Below the pieces are notes generated by a model. The model did no database searches. It saw nothing but the letters and a program-made list of their open reading frames with translations, and had not been told where the DNA came from. Shown here piece by piece: positions 16,985 to 25,809 of a stretch of 63,156 nt of DNA (position 1 is its first letter; each line of letters opens with the position of its first letter). The DNA lies in NCBI GenBank assembly GCA_016794925.1, contig JAEUIW010000019.1:1-63156 (forward strand), read 5' to 3'. This DNA is from Phycisphaerae bacterium. GTDB lineage: Bacteria; Planctomycetota; Phycisphaerae; Phycisphaerales; UBA1924. The position numbers and the translations under genes were made by a program.

Positions 16985-18370
16985 ATGAACCGCGCCGCGG
17001 GTTGCCTGTTGTGCTCGATTTTCACCATGACGGCCGCGACCGCACTCGCCCAGCCCTGTACGCCCTCGTGGGACGGGGCACCGGGCACGGTCGGCATCAA
17101 CTCGGGGTATGTCGGGGCCTTGCGCGCGTGGAACGACGGCACCGGCGAGCGCTTGTACGCGGGCGGATCGTTCGCGCGCATGGGCGGCCTGTCCGGAACG
17201 GGCTACGTCGCCCGGTGGAACCCGACCACCGGAACCTGGGCCGCGATGGGATCGGGGATCTCGGCCGGTTCGACCAACGCCTTCGTCACATCGATCCTGC
17301 CGTACGCGGTCGGCTCGCCCTCGGGCCTGGTGGTCGCGGGTTTTTTCGATCGGGCCGGTGGCGTGAACGGGACCCGCTCGATCGCGGTCTGGACCGGCTC
17401 GGCATGGCAGGCGTTCCCGGTCAATCCCGTGGCCACGTCCCCGGCATCGATCTGGGCCATGTCCACTTGGCCCAACGATCCCACGAACCAGAACCGGCTC
17501 TACGTCGGCGGGGCGGGCCTGGCCGACATCGCCGGCACGCCCTCCAACGGCATCCAGGCCTGGAACGGCGCGGCGTGGGCTCCGGTCGCGACCGTCAACG
17601 GCCCCTTCTCCCCCACGGTCTTCTCGCTGGCCGTCTTCGATGACGGTTCGGGTCCGAAGCTGTACGCGGGCGGGCGTTTCAATTCCATCGGCGGCCTGTC
17701 GGCGCAGGTCATCGCAAGATGGGACGGCACGACATGGTCAAAGGTCGGCGCGGGGCTGGTCGCCACCGACGTGAACTTCGCGCAGATCTCCGCGATGACG
17801 GTCTTCAACGATGGGACCGGGCCCGCGCTGTACGTCGCGGGCGGGTATTTCCGCTGTCCCGGCGGCGGCCAGACCCAGACCTCGGTCGCCAAGTGGAACG
17901 GCTCCACGTGGACCCGCGTCGGCCAGAACGTGGGCGGGTACATCTACGGTCTGACCGGATTCAACGACGGCACGGGCAACGCGCTGTACCTCGGCGGGAC
18001 CGCCGTCCCGACCGTCGGCTACGTGGCCCGCCTCGAGTCGGGCTCGTGGACGGTCGTGGACGGGGGCCTCACCGGGTCGGTCGGCGGCAACTTCCCGTCC
18101 TGCTTCTCGCTGCTGGCGTGGGACAAGCGGCTCGTGGTCGGCGGCGACTTCACCGCGGCGGGGTCCACCGCCGCCCGCGGCATCGTCTTCCGCAAGGCTT
18201 GCCCATGCCCGGGTGATTACAACCATGACGGGGTTGTGGACGATTTCGATTTCTTCGATTTCCTCAACGATTTCTTCGCCAATTCCATGGCCGCCGATGT
18301 CAACGGGGACACCTCCGTGGATGACTTCGATTACTTCGATTTCCTCAACGCGCTGAACACGCCTTGCTGA
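16985..18370 (+). CDS. secreted seven-repeat beta-propeller-like protein with GC-type dockerin tail
   Basis: 461 residues. Signal peptide (NRAAGCLLCSIFTMTAATALAQ), then seven repeats of about 45-55 residues with the pattern FNDGTG-LY-GG-F-(I/M)GG-VARWNG-W--G. The count fits one seven-bladed propeller (inference). After KACPCPGD come two EF-hand-like units, DYNHDGVVDDFDFFDFLNDF and DVNGDTSVDDFDYFDFLNAL, ending TPC as the last residues. NCBI-style naming would be a GC-type dockerin-anchored protein. Strong AAGGAGGG ribosome site; GTG at 16982 directly before the ATG is an equally good start. Paralogue of the next gene. Ligand unknown; probably exported and surface-attached. Confidence 0.8.
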   Translation: MNRAAGCLLCSIFTMTAATALAQPCTPSWDGAPGTVGINSGYVGALRAWNDGTGERLYAGGSFARMGGLSGTGYVARWNPTTGTWAAMGSGISAGSTNAFVTSILPYAVGSPSGLVVAGFFDRAGGVNGTRSIAVWTGSAWQAFPVNPVATSPASIWAMSTWPNDPTNQNRLYVGGAGLADIAGTPSNGIQAWNGAAWAPVATVNGPFSPTVFSLAVFDDGSGPKLYAGGRFNSIGGLSAQVIARWDGTTWSKVGAGLVATDVNFAQISAMTVFNDGTGPALYVAGGYFRCPGGGQTQTSVAKWNGSTWTRVGQNVGGYIYGLTGFNDGTGNALYLGGTAVPTVGYVARLESGSWTVVDGGLTGSVGGNFPSCFSLLAWDKRLVVGGDFTAAGSTAARGIVFRKACPCPGDYNHDGVVDDFDFFDFLNDFFANSMAADVNGDTSVDDFDYFDFLNALNTPC

Positions 18371-18494
18371 AGCCGTTCGCGCTCCATCGGCGCGGAACGT
18401 CGGTATCGTTCGAACGGATGGATCGATCGGTCTGGTTATTGGTCAGTTTGCGTCACCGTGGCCTTCAATTCTCGTTCGGACCTCGAATTCCCGA

Positions 18495-18522
18495 TTGACA
18501 GCACCGGCCCATCGACTAGATT
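18495..18522 (+). promoter_or_regulatory. sigma70-like promoter of the second propeller gene
   Basis: Perfect -35 TTGACA (18495-18500), 16-nt spacer, -10 TAGATT (18517-18522, 4 of 6). Predicted start near 18529, leader about 90 nt. It is the best classical promoter seen in the window. Confidence 0.5.
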
Positions 18523-18619
18523 GCCCGTGCGAGCGTCGAAAACGGTTCACCCGCGCGGCCGAGCGTGCCGACGCGCGGGACGTGCAATTCAGCGCGAACG
18601 GTCGCTCCGGAGGTGTGTC

Positions 18620-20284
18620 GTGCGTGCGTCTTCTCTTTCACTTCGCGTCCTCGTTGTGTGCCTGGCGACGCTCACGTCCACGTACGGCGCCCGCGGGCAG
18701 TGCGACCCGGCTTGGGAAGCCCTCCCCGGCGGCGGCGCCGACGAACGCGTGCGCGCCATGCTCACCTGGGACGACGGCGGGGGCGAGAAGCTCTACGTCG
18801 GGGGCAACTTCGCGACCATCGAGGGCGTTTCAGCCACGTGCATCGCGGTGCGCGGACCGTCCGGCTGGCTGCAGGTCGGGTCGGGGCTCAGGATCGGGGC
18901 CATCCCCGGGGCCGTCTTCGCGCTCCAGGCGTTCGATGACGGATCGGGCGAGAAGCTGTACGCCGCGGGCATCTTCGACCGCAACGGCGCGGGACGCCCG
19001 ATGCTCAACATCGCCCGTTTCAACGGCGCGGATTGGGAGCCCCTGGACGGCGACGGATCCGGCCCCAACGCGGTCGTGCGGGCCCTGGCCGCGTTCAAGG
19101 ACTCCGACGGCAACCCCGCCCTCATCATCGGCGGCCTGTTCACCACGACCGAGGGCGACAACTCGGGCGCGCTCACCGTCAACGGGCTGTTCCGCTACGA
19201 CGGCGCCCTCTTTCACGGCATGGGCACGGGAGTAACCGGTCCGAGCGCGGCCAAGGGCGTGTACGCGCTTACCGTCTATGACGAAGGCGGGGGCGACTAT
19301 CTCTACATTGGCGGCTCGTTCACCGACATCGACGGCCTGGCGTGCAACAATATCGCCTCCTGGGACAGCTTCGGCTTCTACTCGCTCTCCGGCGGGCTCT
19401 CCGGCGGCGTGGACCCCACCGTCACCTGCTTCATCGAGGATCCCTCCAAGCCGTCGCTTTACGTGGGCGGCCGGTTCGATTCCGGCGACTACGCCGTCAA
19501 CGGCGCCGCCGAGTGGCGCTTCGGGCTCTTCCTGCCACTCGGGCAGGGCTTCTCCAAGGACGGCGAACCCTACTTCGCCTCGACGCTGGCGCGGTTTGAC
19601 GACGGGCGCGGCATGGCCCTGTTCGCGGGCGGCTACTTCACCGCCAGCGGCTCCACCCCGGTGGCGTACGTCGCGCGATTCAACCCGCTCAACGAGCAAT
19701 GGGAGGACATGGGCGGCGGCGTGGATTCCACCTGCCGCGCCCTGCGCGCGTTCGATGACGGATCGGGCCCGGCGCTGTGGGGCGGCGGCCACTTCGGCAT
19801 CGCCGGCGGCGGCACGGCGGCGCACATCGCCCGGTACCGCCCCGGGGCCGGACCGTTCGTCCTCATCCCGCCCGGCTTCCAGGCCATCACCGCCGGGCAG
19901 ACCCTGATCGAGACCGTCGCGACGTCGGGGGACGGCCCGCGCACGTTCCAGTGGCGGCGGTACGGCGTGGATCTCGCCAACGGCGGCCGCATCTCCGGCG
20001 CCACCACCGACACGCTCACCATCGCACCGGCCCTCAACAGCGACACCGGTGAGTTCGACTGCGTCATCACCGGCCCGTGCCGGACGATCACCTGCGACCC
20101 CGCCTTCGCCATCGTGTGGTGCGCCGGCGACTTCAACCACGACTTCGTCGTGGACGATTTCGACTACTTCGATTTCCTCAACGCGTTCTTCGGCAACGAT
20201 ATCGGCGCCGATGTCAACGGCGACACCTCCGTGGATGACTTCGACTACTTCGACTTCCTGAACGCCTTCAACGAGCCCTGCTGA
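18620..20284 (+). CDS. secreted seven-repeat beta-propeller-like protein with Ig-like domain and GC-type dockerin tail
   Basis: 554 residues. Signal peptide (RASSLSLRVLVVCLATLTSTYGARGQ), seven repeats such as AFDDGSGEKLYAAGIFDRNG and AFDDGSGPALWGGGHFGIAGG, then an immunoglobulin-like domain (GPRTFQWRRYGVDLANGGRISG to LNSDTGEFDCVIT). The dockerin pair DFNHDFVVDDFDYFDFLNAF and DVNGDTSVDDFDYFDFLNAF ends NEPC. The first loop lacks the usual Gly after its third ligand (DFV instead of DGV). I choose the GTG at 18620, 6 nt after GGAGG, because it starts the signal peptide; the frame opens earlier at 18458 without support. Tandem diverged paralogue of the preceding gene, which lacks the Ig domain. 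Confidence 0.8.
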   Translation: MRASSLSLRVLVVCLATLTSTYGARGQCDPAWEALPGGGADERVRAMLTWDDGGGEKLYVGGNFATIEGVSATCIAVRGPSGWLQVGSGLRIGAIPGAVFALQAFDDGSGEKLYAAGIFDRNGAGRPMLNIARFNGADWEPLDGDGSGPNAVVRALAAFKDSDGNPALIIGGLFTTTEGDNSGALTVNGLFRYDGALFHGMGTGVTGPSAAKGVYALTVYDEGGGDYLYIGGSFTDIDGLACNNIASWDSFGFYSLSGGLSGGVDPTVTCFIEDPSKPSLYVGGRFDSGDYAVNGAAEWRFGLFLPLGQGFSKDGEPYFASTLARFDDGRGMALFAGGYFTASGSTPVAYVARFNPLNEQWEDMGGGVDSTCRALRAFDDGSGPALWGGGHFGIAGGGTAAHIARYRPGAGPFVLIPPGFQAITAGQTLIETVATSGDGPRTFQWRRYGVDLANGGRISGATTDTLTIAPALNSDTGEFDCVITGPCRTITCDPAFAIVWCAGDFNHDFVVDDFDYFDFLNAFFGNDIGADVNGDTSVDDFDYFDFLNAFNEPC

Positions 20285-20287
20285 TCC

Positions 20288-20311
20288 GCGGGGAGGGGGG
20301 GGAGGGGGGGG
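20288..20311 (+). repeat. G-tract (three G runs, quadruplex-prone)
   Basis: Runs of 4, 8 and 8 G separated by single A residues, starting 4 nt after the propeller gene stop and ending about 70 nt before the GT1 promoter hexamer. Confidence 0.6.
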
Positions 20312-20381
20312 CATCTCGGGCGGGGCGCCCCCGGCGATGTTCGACATGAGGCCCGACGGGCCCCGCGCCCGCCGGGCCCCG

Positions 20382-20387
20382 TACCCT
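20382..20387 (+). promoter_or_regulatory. leaderless-type -10 hexamer of the GT1 gene
   Basis: TACCCT, CCGGC, then GTG (20393). The same 5-nt spacer sequence follows the hexamer at uvrC. Confidence 0.5.
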
Positions 20388-20392
20388 CCGGC

Positions 20393-21649
20393 GTGGCACG
20401 CGTCATCCTCGTCACCGCCGGCAGCCACGGCGACATCAACCCGTTCATCGCCCTGGCGCGGGCCCTGCTTCGGCGCGGGCACGAAGCCACGCTGCTCGTC
20501 AACCCGTACTTCCGCGCGCAGGTCGAGGAAGCCGGCGTCGCGTACGCCCCGCTGGGCGCGGAAGCGTTCGACCTCAAGACCGTCGATCGCTCGTTTCCCG
20601 ACATCATGCACCGCCGCCGGGGCGGGGCCATCGTCATCGAGCAGATGATCCTCCCCACGGCCCGGGACGCCTATCGCGCCCTGCACGAGCTGGCCCGCGC
20701 GGGCCGACCCGATGTCATCGTCCATCACCACATCTGCTTCAGCGCCCCGTGGGTGTGCCGCGAGCTGGGACTCCGGCGCGCGACCGTCGTGCTCGCCCCG
20801 AGCATGTGGCTCAACGCCGAGGACGTGATCTCGCCCACCGCGTGGACGCCGCTCAACCCCCCGCGCTGGCTCATGCGTGCGATGCGCGCCATCGGCGGGC
20901 CGCTCATCAACACGATGTTCGACCGCCGCGTCAACCGGATCCGGCGCGAGCTCGGCCTCGCGCCCGAGAGGGGCGTGTTCTTCGACGCCACGCACGGCGG
21001 CGACGCCAATCTGGGCCTCTGGTCCCCCGCGCTGCGCGGCCCGCTCCCCGGCGACCCGCCCCACGCGACCGTCTGCGGCTTCCCCTGGCACGACCGCAAC
21101 GGCGAGCAGGAATCCACGCCCGTCGAGATTGACCGCTTCCTGGATGCCGGCGATCCTCCCATTCTCTTCACGCTCGGCACCGCCGCCGTTCACGTCGCCG
21201 GTGACTTCTACCGGCACGCGGCCCGGGCCTGCGACGAACTCGGCCGGCGCGGCCTGCTGCTGATCGGCCCCGGCCGCGACCCGCCGCCGAAACTGAGCGA
21301 CCGCGTGCGCGCGTTCGCGTACGCGCCGTTCTCCCGCGTCATGCCCCGCGCCGCGCTCAACGTCCACCACGGCGGGATCGGCTCGACCGCCCAGGCGCTG
21401 CGCGCCGCCAGGCCCATGCTGGTGATCCCCCACGCCCACGATCAGTTCGACAACGCCGCCCGGGTCCGTCGCGCCGGCGTCGGGCTCTCCCTCCCCCGCC
21501 ACCGTCTCACCACGCCGCGCCTCGCGGCCGCGCTCGACGCCCTGCTGCGCACCCCGTCGTTTCACGCGTGCGCGCGGCGCCTGGGAACGGTGATCCAGGC
21601 CGAGGACGGGGCCGCCCGTGCGGCGGACATCATCGGATCGCTCACCTGA
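20393..21649 (+). CDS. GT1-family (UGT/MGT-like) glycosyltransferase
   Basis: 418 residues with the GT-B double Rossmann fold. The N-terminus VILVTAGSHGDINPFIALARALLRRGH matches sterol and macrolide glucosyltransferases. The C-terminal sugar-nucleotide signature is present as VMPRAALNVHHGGIGSTAQALRAARPMLVIPHAHDQFDNAARV, with the conserved His and the final D/Q pair. Expected to transfer a sugar from UDP-sugar to a lipid or small hydrophobic acceptor. GTG start fixed by the hexamer 5 nt upstream. It stands alone, ending 28 nt before the convergent transporter stop. Confidence 0.87.
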   Translation: MARVILVTAGSHGDINPFIALARALLRRGHEATLLVNPYFRAQVEEAGVAYAPLGAEAFDLKTVDRSFPDIMHRRRGGAIVIEQMILPTARDAYRALHELARAGRPDVIVHHHICFSAPWVCRELGLRRATVVLAPSMWLNAEDVISPTAWTPLNPPRWLMRAMRAIGGPLINTMFDRRVNRIRRELGLAPERGVFFDATHGGDANLGLWSPALRGPLPGDPPHATVCGFPWHDRNGEQESTPVEIDRFLDAGDPPILFTLGTAAVHVAGDFYRHAARACDELGRRGLLLIGPGRDPPPKLSDRVRAFAYAPFSRVMPRAALNVHHGGIGSTAQALRAARPMLVIPHAHDQFDNAARVRRAGVGLSLPRHRLTTPRLAAALDALLRTPSFHACARRLGTVIQAEDGAARAADIIGSLT

Positions 21650-21677
21650 CGCGCCCGGCGGCCGCGCGTCGGCTCGT

Positions 21678-23012
21678 TTAACGCCGGCCGGCTCGCTCGC
21701 CGCGTCCGCCCAACCAGAACGCGAGCACGAAGCTGACCGCGGCCACGGGGAACGCCAGCCACGGCAGACCGATCCCCGCCGCGGCCATCCAGGTCGGGGC
21801 CCAGCCGCCCATCGTGTCCCCGGCCCGATAGACGAACGTGTCGATGAACGACTTGGTCTTGTACTTCTCGTCCGGACCCAGCGGCGCGAAGAGCATCTCG
21901 CGCGAAGGACGATCCACCGCGTAGTGCGCCGCCCGGCGCACCACCTGCAGCACGCTGAGCACACCCCACGTCGGCGAGGTGAACAGGGCCGCGAAACCCG
22001 CGAGCGTGATGGTCGGCAGGATCGCCAGGGCGGCCCCCAGGCCCAGCCAGCGCACCAGGCGCGCCGTCGCGGTCAACTGGACCGCCAGCGTCAGGATGTT
22101 GGTGTACAGGTCCAGCGACGCGAACGCGGCCGTGCGTGACGCCTTGTCCGCGAACGTGCGCTCGACGATCGATCCCTGCTGGATGTAGATGATCGTCGAG
22201 GGCACCGTGAACAGGAAGATGTACAGCGCGATCCCGCCCAGGTACGGCGAGCCGGTCAGCAGGCGGAACCCCGACCAGATGTCCGTGGTCGGCTCGGGCG
22301 TCTGGTGGTGCCCACGCCCCCACGCACCGGCACGCCGCGCCAGACCGCGTGCGCACCACACCGAGAGCTCCAGCGGGATCACCGCCGCCAGCATCAGGTA
22401 CGCCGAGTCGATCTTCGGCGCGATCAGCCCGAGCACCCGGCCCCCTTCCGCGAGCACCGAGGCCAGCCCGGCGCCCGCGATCGCCCCCAGCGTCCCGCCC
22501 ACGCCGATCACGCCGAAGAGCCGCCGCGCCTGCGCCGGGGCGAACACGTCCGCGAGGAACCCCCAGAACACCGACACCACGAACAGGTTGAACACGCTCA
22601 GCCAGATGTAGAACGCGTACCCCAGCCCCAGCGCCGGCCGGGGCAGCACCTCGAACAGCACGAAGAACACCACGATGTTCAGCGCGAAGAACCGGTACGT
22701 CAGCGGCACGAACCGCGCGCGCGGCAGACGCGACACCAGCGCCCCGAACGCCGGGCTCGCCACCAGCATCACCGCCAGCGTCCCCGTCATGAGCCAGGGC
22801 AGTTTCTCGGCGCCCCCCGAGATCCCCATCGACTCACGGATCGGCCGCAGCAAGTAATAGCTCGCCAACAGCAGAAAGAAGTACGTCGCGGCCAGGACCG
22901 TGGCCGGCCCCTCCCCCCGCTCGATCCCCGTCACGCGACCGATCCAGCCCACCGCTCCCCGACCCGCCCCCCCCGGCTGCGCCCCCGCGTTGACATCGGT
23001 CCGCGTGTCCAA
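21678..23012 (-). CDS. ATP/ADP-translocase-like (MFS-type) membrane carrier
   Basis: About 444 residues with roughly twelve membrane helices. ASYYLLRPIRESMGISGG and LPWLMTGTLAVMLVASPAFGALVSRLPR resemble the free-living-bacterium branch of the NTP/NDP antiporter-related carriers; FWGFLADVFAPAQARRLFGVIGVGGTLGAIAGAG follows in helices 4-5. Substrate cannot be inferred; in non-parasites members of this branch need not carry nucleotides. The TTG at 23012 (6 nt after AAGGGAG) is preferred; the frame is open to 23066. The C-terminus ends AFWLGGRGERAGRR. Divergent from the epimerase gene. Confidence 0.75.
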   Translation of the reverse strand: MDTRTDVNAGAQPGGAGRGAVGWIGRVTGIERGEGPATVLAATYFFLLLASYYLLRPIRESMGISGGAEKLPWLMTGTLAVMLVASPAFGALVSRLPRARFVPLTYRFFALNIVVFFVLFEVLPRPALGLGYAFYIWLSVFNLFVVSVFWGFLADVFAPAQARRLFGVIGVGGTLGAIAGAGLASVLAEGGRVLGLIAPKIDSAYLMLAAVIPLELSVWCARGLARRAGAWGRGHHQTPEPTTDIWSGFRLLTGSPYLGGIALYIFLFTVPSTIIYIQQGSIVERTFADKASRTAAFASLDLYTNILTLAVQLTATARLVRWLGLGAALAILPTITLAGFAALFTSPTWGVLSVLQVVRRAAHYAVDRPSREMLFAPLGPDEKYKTKSFIDTFVYRAGDTMGGWAPTWMAAAGIGLPWLAFPVAAVSFVLAFWLGGRGERAGRR

Positions 23013-23107
23013 CCGAGGCTCCCTTCCTTGGCTGTGCCCCAACCAAGCCCGGCCCGCGTCGATCAACGCTCGGGATTCACCCCGGCTTGACGGCAGACTA
23101 CCCGAAC

Positions 23108-23133
23108 CGCGTCTTGGCTGGTGCCAAGACGCG
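23108..23133. promoter_or_regulatory. perfect 11-bp inverted repeat between divergent genes
   Basis: CGCGTCTTGGC, TGGT, GCCAAGACGCG. It lies about 95 nt upstream of the carrier start and 58 nt upstream of the epimerase ATG. No T-run follows on either strand, so an operator or leader hairpin is likelier than a terminator. Confidence 0.45.
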
Positions 23134-23190
23134 CGCGCGTCACGAACCCGTCAGACAATCGCTCCCGTTCGACCCACGAGGATCCGCACC

Positions 23191-24432
23191 ATGGCCACCC
23201 CCAGCGCCCCGTCACGCCGTGATTTTCTTCGAACCGTCGCGGTCGCCTCCGCCGCGGCGTCCATCCCGGCGCTCGCGGGAAAGGTGCGGGCCATATCGCC
23301 GAGATTCTCCGGCGGGGGCAAGCGAATCCTCATCTTGGGGGGGACTGGCTTCCTGGGACCGGAGACGGTCGAGGTCGCGCTCGCACGCGGGCACCACGTG
23401 ACCATCTTTAACCGCGGCCGGACCGAAGAACGCAAGGGCCCGATGTTCGCCGGAAAAGAAGTCGAACGCCTCGTCGGCGATCGTGATCCGACGAAGGGCG
23501 AGGGCCTCAAGTCGCTGGAAGGCAAGAAATTCGACGCCGTCGTCGACAATTCCGGCTACGTGCCACGGATCGTGAGCGCGTCGGCCGAGTTGCTCGCCCC
23601 GAACGCGGGTCATTACCTGTTCATCTCCTCGGTTTCGGTGTACAAGGACAACAGCCGCGCCGGCGACGACGAGACCGCGGCGGTGGGCACCATGACCGAC
23701 GAAACGGTCGAGGAAATGGGCGCGCAATTTGAAAACTACGGCCCCTTGAAGGCGCTGTGTGAGAAGGCCGCCGAAAAGGCCATGCCCGGCCGGACCACGG
23801 CCGTACGGCCCGGCCTGATCGTGGGCCCGAACGACCCGACGGACCGCTTTACATACTGGCCGGTCCGTGTCGATCGGGGGGGCGAGGTTCTCTGCCCGGG
23901 TTCGCCGGAAGACCCGATCCAGGTTATCGATGTGCGCGACCTCGCGGAATGGGTGGTCATGCTCATTGAGTCCAAGACCACTGGAACGTACGACGCGCTG
24001 GGGCCCCAGAGTGGTCTGACCATCGGCAAGCTCATTACTGCGTGCCAAGCCGCCAGCGGCAAGCCGTCCACGCTCACCTGGGCCGACGCCGAGTTCCTTG
24101 AACAGCAGCGCGTATCGCCATGGTCCGAGATGCCCGTCTGGCTCCCCGCAGTAGGTGAGATGTCGGGCATGCACCGCCGGAATGTCTCGCGTGCCGTGGC
24201 CGCGGGCCTGAAGTTCCGCGATATCAGTCACACCGTGAAGGACACCCTGACTTGGTGGCCCAAGGAGCTGGAACGGAGAATTCGGGTCACCGCCGAAATA
24301 AAGGCGAAGGCCAAGGCGGAAGGCAAGCCCGAGCCCGCGATGGCGAATCCCAACGAACTGCGGGCGGGGATCACGGCAAGCCGTGAGAAGGACGTGCTGG
24401 CCGCCTGGGCCGCGCGACCCAAGAATGGTTGA
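23191..24432 (+). CDS. Tat-exported NAD-dependent epimerase/dehydratase-like protein
   Basis: 413 residues. The Tat signal SRRDFLRTVAVASAAASIPALA is followed by an extended SDR fold with RILILGGTGFLG, the NAD-binding GxxGxxG. The usual SYK/YxxxK catalytic pair is represented by FISSVSVYKD and NYGPLKALCE. A C-terminal part has IQVIDVRDLAEWVV, typical of NmrA/isoflavone-reductase-like epimerases. Export of a cofactor-folded dehydrogenase by Tat is common in planctomycetes. The ATG has GAGGA 8 nt upstream. Lysine is more frequent than in neighbouring genes. Substrate unknown. Confidence 0.8.
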   Translation: MATPSAPSRRDFLRTVAVASAAASIPALAGKVRAISPRFSGGGKRILILGGTGFLGPETVEVALARGHHVTIFNRGRTEERKGPMFAGKEVERLVGDRDPTKGEGLKSLEGKKFDAVVDNSGYVPRIVSASAELLAPNAGHYLFISSVSVYKDNSRAGDDETAAVGTMTDETVEEMGAQFENYGPLKALCEKAAEKAMPGRTTAVRPGLIVGPNDPTDRFTYWPVRVDRGGEVLCPGSPEDPIQVIDVRDLAEWVVMLIESKTTGTYDALGPQSGLTIGKLITACQAASGKPSTLTWADAEFLEQQRVSPWSEMPVWLPAVGEMSGMHRRNVSRAVAAGLKFRDISHTVKDTLTWWPKELERRIRVTAEIKAKAKAEGKPEPAMANPNELRAGITASREKDVLAAWAARPKNG

Positions 24433-24920
24433 TTTCGGCCCGTGGATGGGTGGATTCGTGTTTGATCCCGGGTGCGTCGGTGGTTGATTTCAGCCAAACG
24501 AGTCGGAATAGCGGTTGTTCCGTGCGCGGTTCACGATCATCCCACGAGTGACTTATGGGTCCGGATGACCGCGACCGTGTCTCGAGCAAAACGCACGTTT
24601 CTTGCGCGATCCGTCCTTGCATTTGGCACGGCCGGGGGTACTCTTGATTCGGAGCGCCCGGTTTGCGCCGGGCGAGGGGGGATGAGAGAGACATCCCGTT
24701 GGTTCCGCTGAGTCCGTCCTCCGGGCGGCGAAGCAGGTCGCGGTCGGCCGCGACACGGTGCTTCAGGCGGAAGTGCGAGCAGAGAGAGACCTGTGGTGGT
24801 CGGCGCGTTGTCGTGTGCTCGGAGCGTGCTCCGGCAAGGCGACGCGGCGGGCGGTGGTCTTGGTCTGCTTACACACCGTTTGGCGCCGCTGGCGTCGGGC
24901 GGAGAGAAGGGGATGCGTTC
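24433..24920. other. intergenic region upstream of the PEP-CTERM-like gene
   Basis: 488 nt without a convincing gene. It contains a 15-nt direct repeat with one mismatch, TGGTTGATTTCRGCC, at 24426-24440 (overlapping the epimerase stop) and 24481-24495. A 7-bp hairpin CGCCCGG / CCGGGCG lies at 24655-24674. Short open frames here have no ribosome site or recognisable content. The second half may be a long structured leader of the gene at 24921, but I match it to no known riboswitch. Confidence 0.5.
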
Positions 24921-25676
24921 ATGAGGGCGACCATCTGTACGGGGGCGCGGGTGAAGTGGGGCGTGGGCGCGGTGCTGGTGCTGGCGGCGGGCGCGGCGGC
25001 GCGTCCGGACTTCGGGCCGGTGGACCGTTCGGACTATCACATCTACGGACCCGGGGACGGGTTGACGTACCAGGAGCTCGGCGACGACTGGAATGGCGCC
25101 GGCCCGCGCAACGAGGTGCTGATGTATTCTTCGGGGATCTCGCCCCCGGGCCGGTGGTACGAGGCGGTGGTCGCGGCGGGAACGATCAACGGCGACGGGA
25201 TCTACGACGACTACCGGGGCACGATGCCCAACGTTGAGAACATCCGGCTGGGCAAGTTCAAGTTCGTGGGCGGCGCGCTGCAGGCGTCGGGCGGGGTCGG
25301 CGGCGGGACGCTGGTGTTCTTCGATTTCTTCGACGAGCGCGGATTCTCCAAGGGCGGGTTCGGCGTGAACCTCGGGGTGTACGGCGACCAGTTGTTCACG
25401 GTCGATCTGCCCGACTCATCGAACGTGCTGTACAACAACTCGGGGTACGTGCGGATGCTGCCCGACGACGCGAACGGGGGGAACCAGTTCACCACCATGC
25501 GCTGGTTCACGACGGACTTCGCGGAGGTGGGGAGCAACTCGGGCCAGAATCCGGCCGACGGATCGGCCGAGGGGTCCATTTTCTCGTTCTCGCTGACGCA
25601 CGAGCCGGTGCCGGCCCCGTCGGCGTTCGGGTTGCTGGGGCTCGGCGGCCTGCTGGCCGCGCGACGCAAGCGATAG
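24921..25676 (+). CDS. secreted protein with PEP-CTERM-like C-terminal sorting signal
   Basis: 251 residues. Signal peptide (VKWGVGAVLVLAAGAAARP); the body has NGDGIYDDYRGTMPNVENIRLGKFKFVGG and TLVFFDFFDERGF, typical of secreted beta-sandwich proteins. The C-terminus is VPAPSAFGLLGLGGLLAARRKR: a proline-containing motif, a short glycine/leucine membrane helix and an Arg/Lys tail, as in PEP-CTERM proteins cut by exosortase. The motif reads VPAPSA rather than the classic VPEPS. GAAGGGGA lies 8-15 nt before the ATG. Function of the body unknown. Confidence 0.78.
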   Translation: MRATICTGARVKWGVGAVLVLAAGAAARPDFGPVDRSDYHIYGPGDGLTYQELGDDWNGAGPRNEVLMYSSGISPPGRWYEAVVAAGTINGDGIYDDYRGTMPNVENIRLGKFKFVGGALQASGGVGGGTLVFFDFFDERGFSKGGFGVNLGVYGDQLFTVDLPDSSNVLYNNSGYVRMLPDDANGGNQFTTMRWFTTDFAEVGSNSGQNPADGSAEGSIFSFSLTHEPVPAPSAFGLLGLGGLLAARRKR

Positions 25677-25726
25677 GCCGCGGAGGCGGCTGGGCGCGGG
25701 GATTGACATTCGTTCGAGAGATCACT

Positions 25727-25766
25727 GCGAGCCACGATGCTGCCCCACCCCGGCGTCGTGGCTTGC
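25727..25766 (+). terminator. hairpin between convergent genes
   Basis: 14-bp stem with two G-U pairs: GCGAGCCACGATGC (25727-25740) and GCGTCGTGGCTTGC (25753-25766), loop 12 nt, followed by GGTCTTTCC. It lies between the ends of the PEP-CTERM-like gene and the ROK gene and could serve both. The T-run is poor. Confidence 0.5.
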
Positions 25767-25809
25767 GGTCTTTCCGCACGGGCCACGGCTCGCGCGCGAT
25801 CGGGCCGGG

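Noticed and set aside
24472..24711. 79-residue open frame in the intergenic region before the PEP-CTERM-like gene
   Set aside because: No ribosome site, no motif, composition like non-coding DNA.
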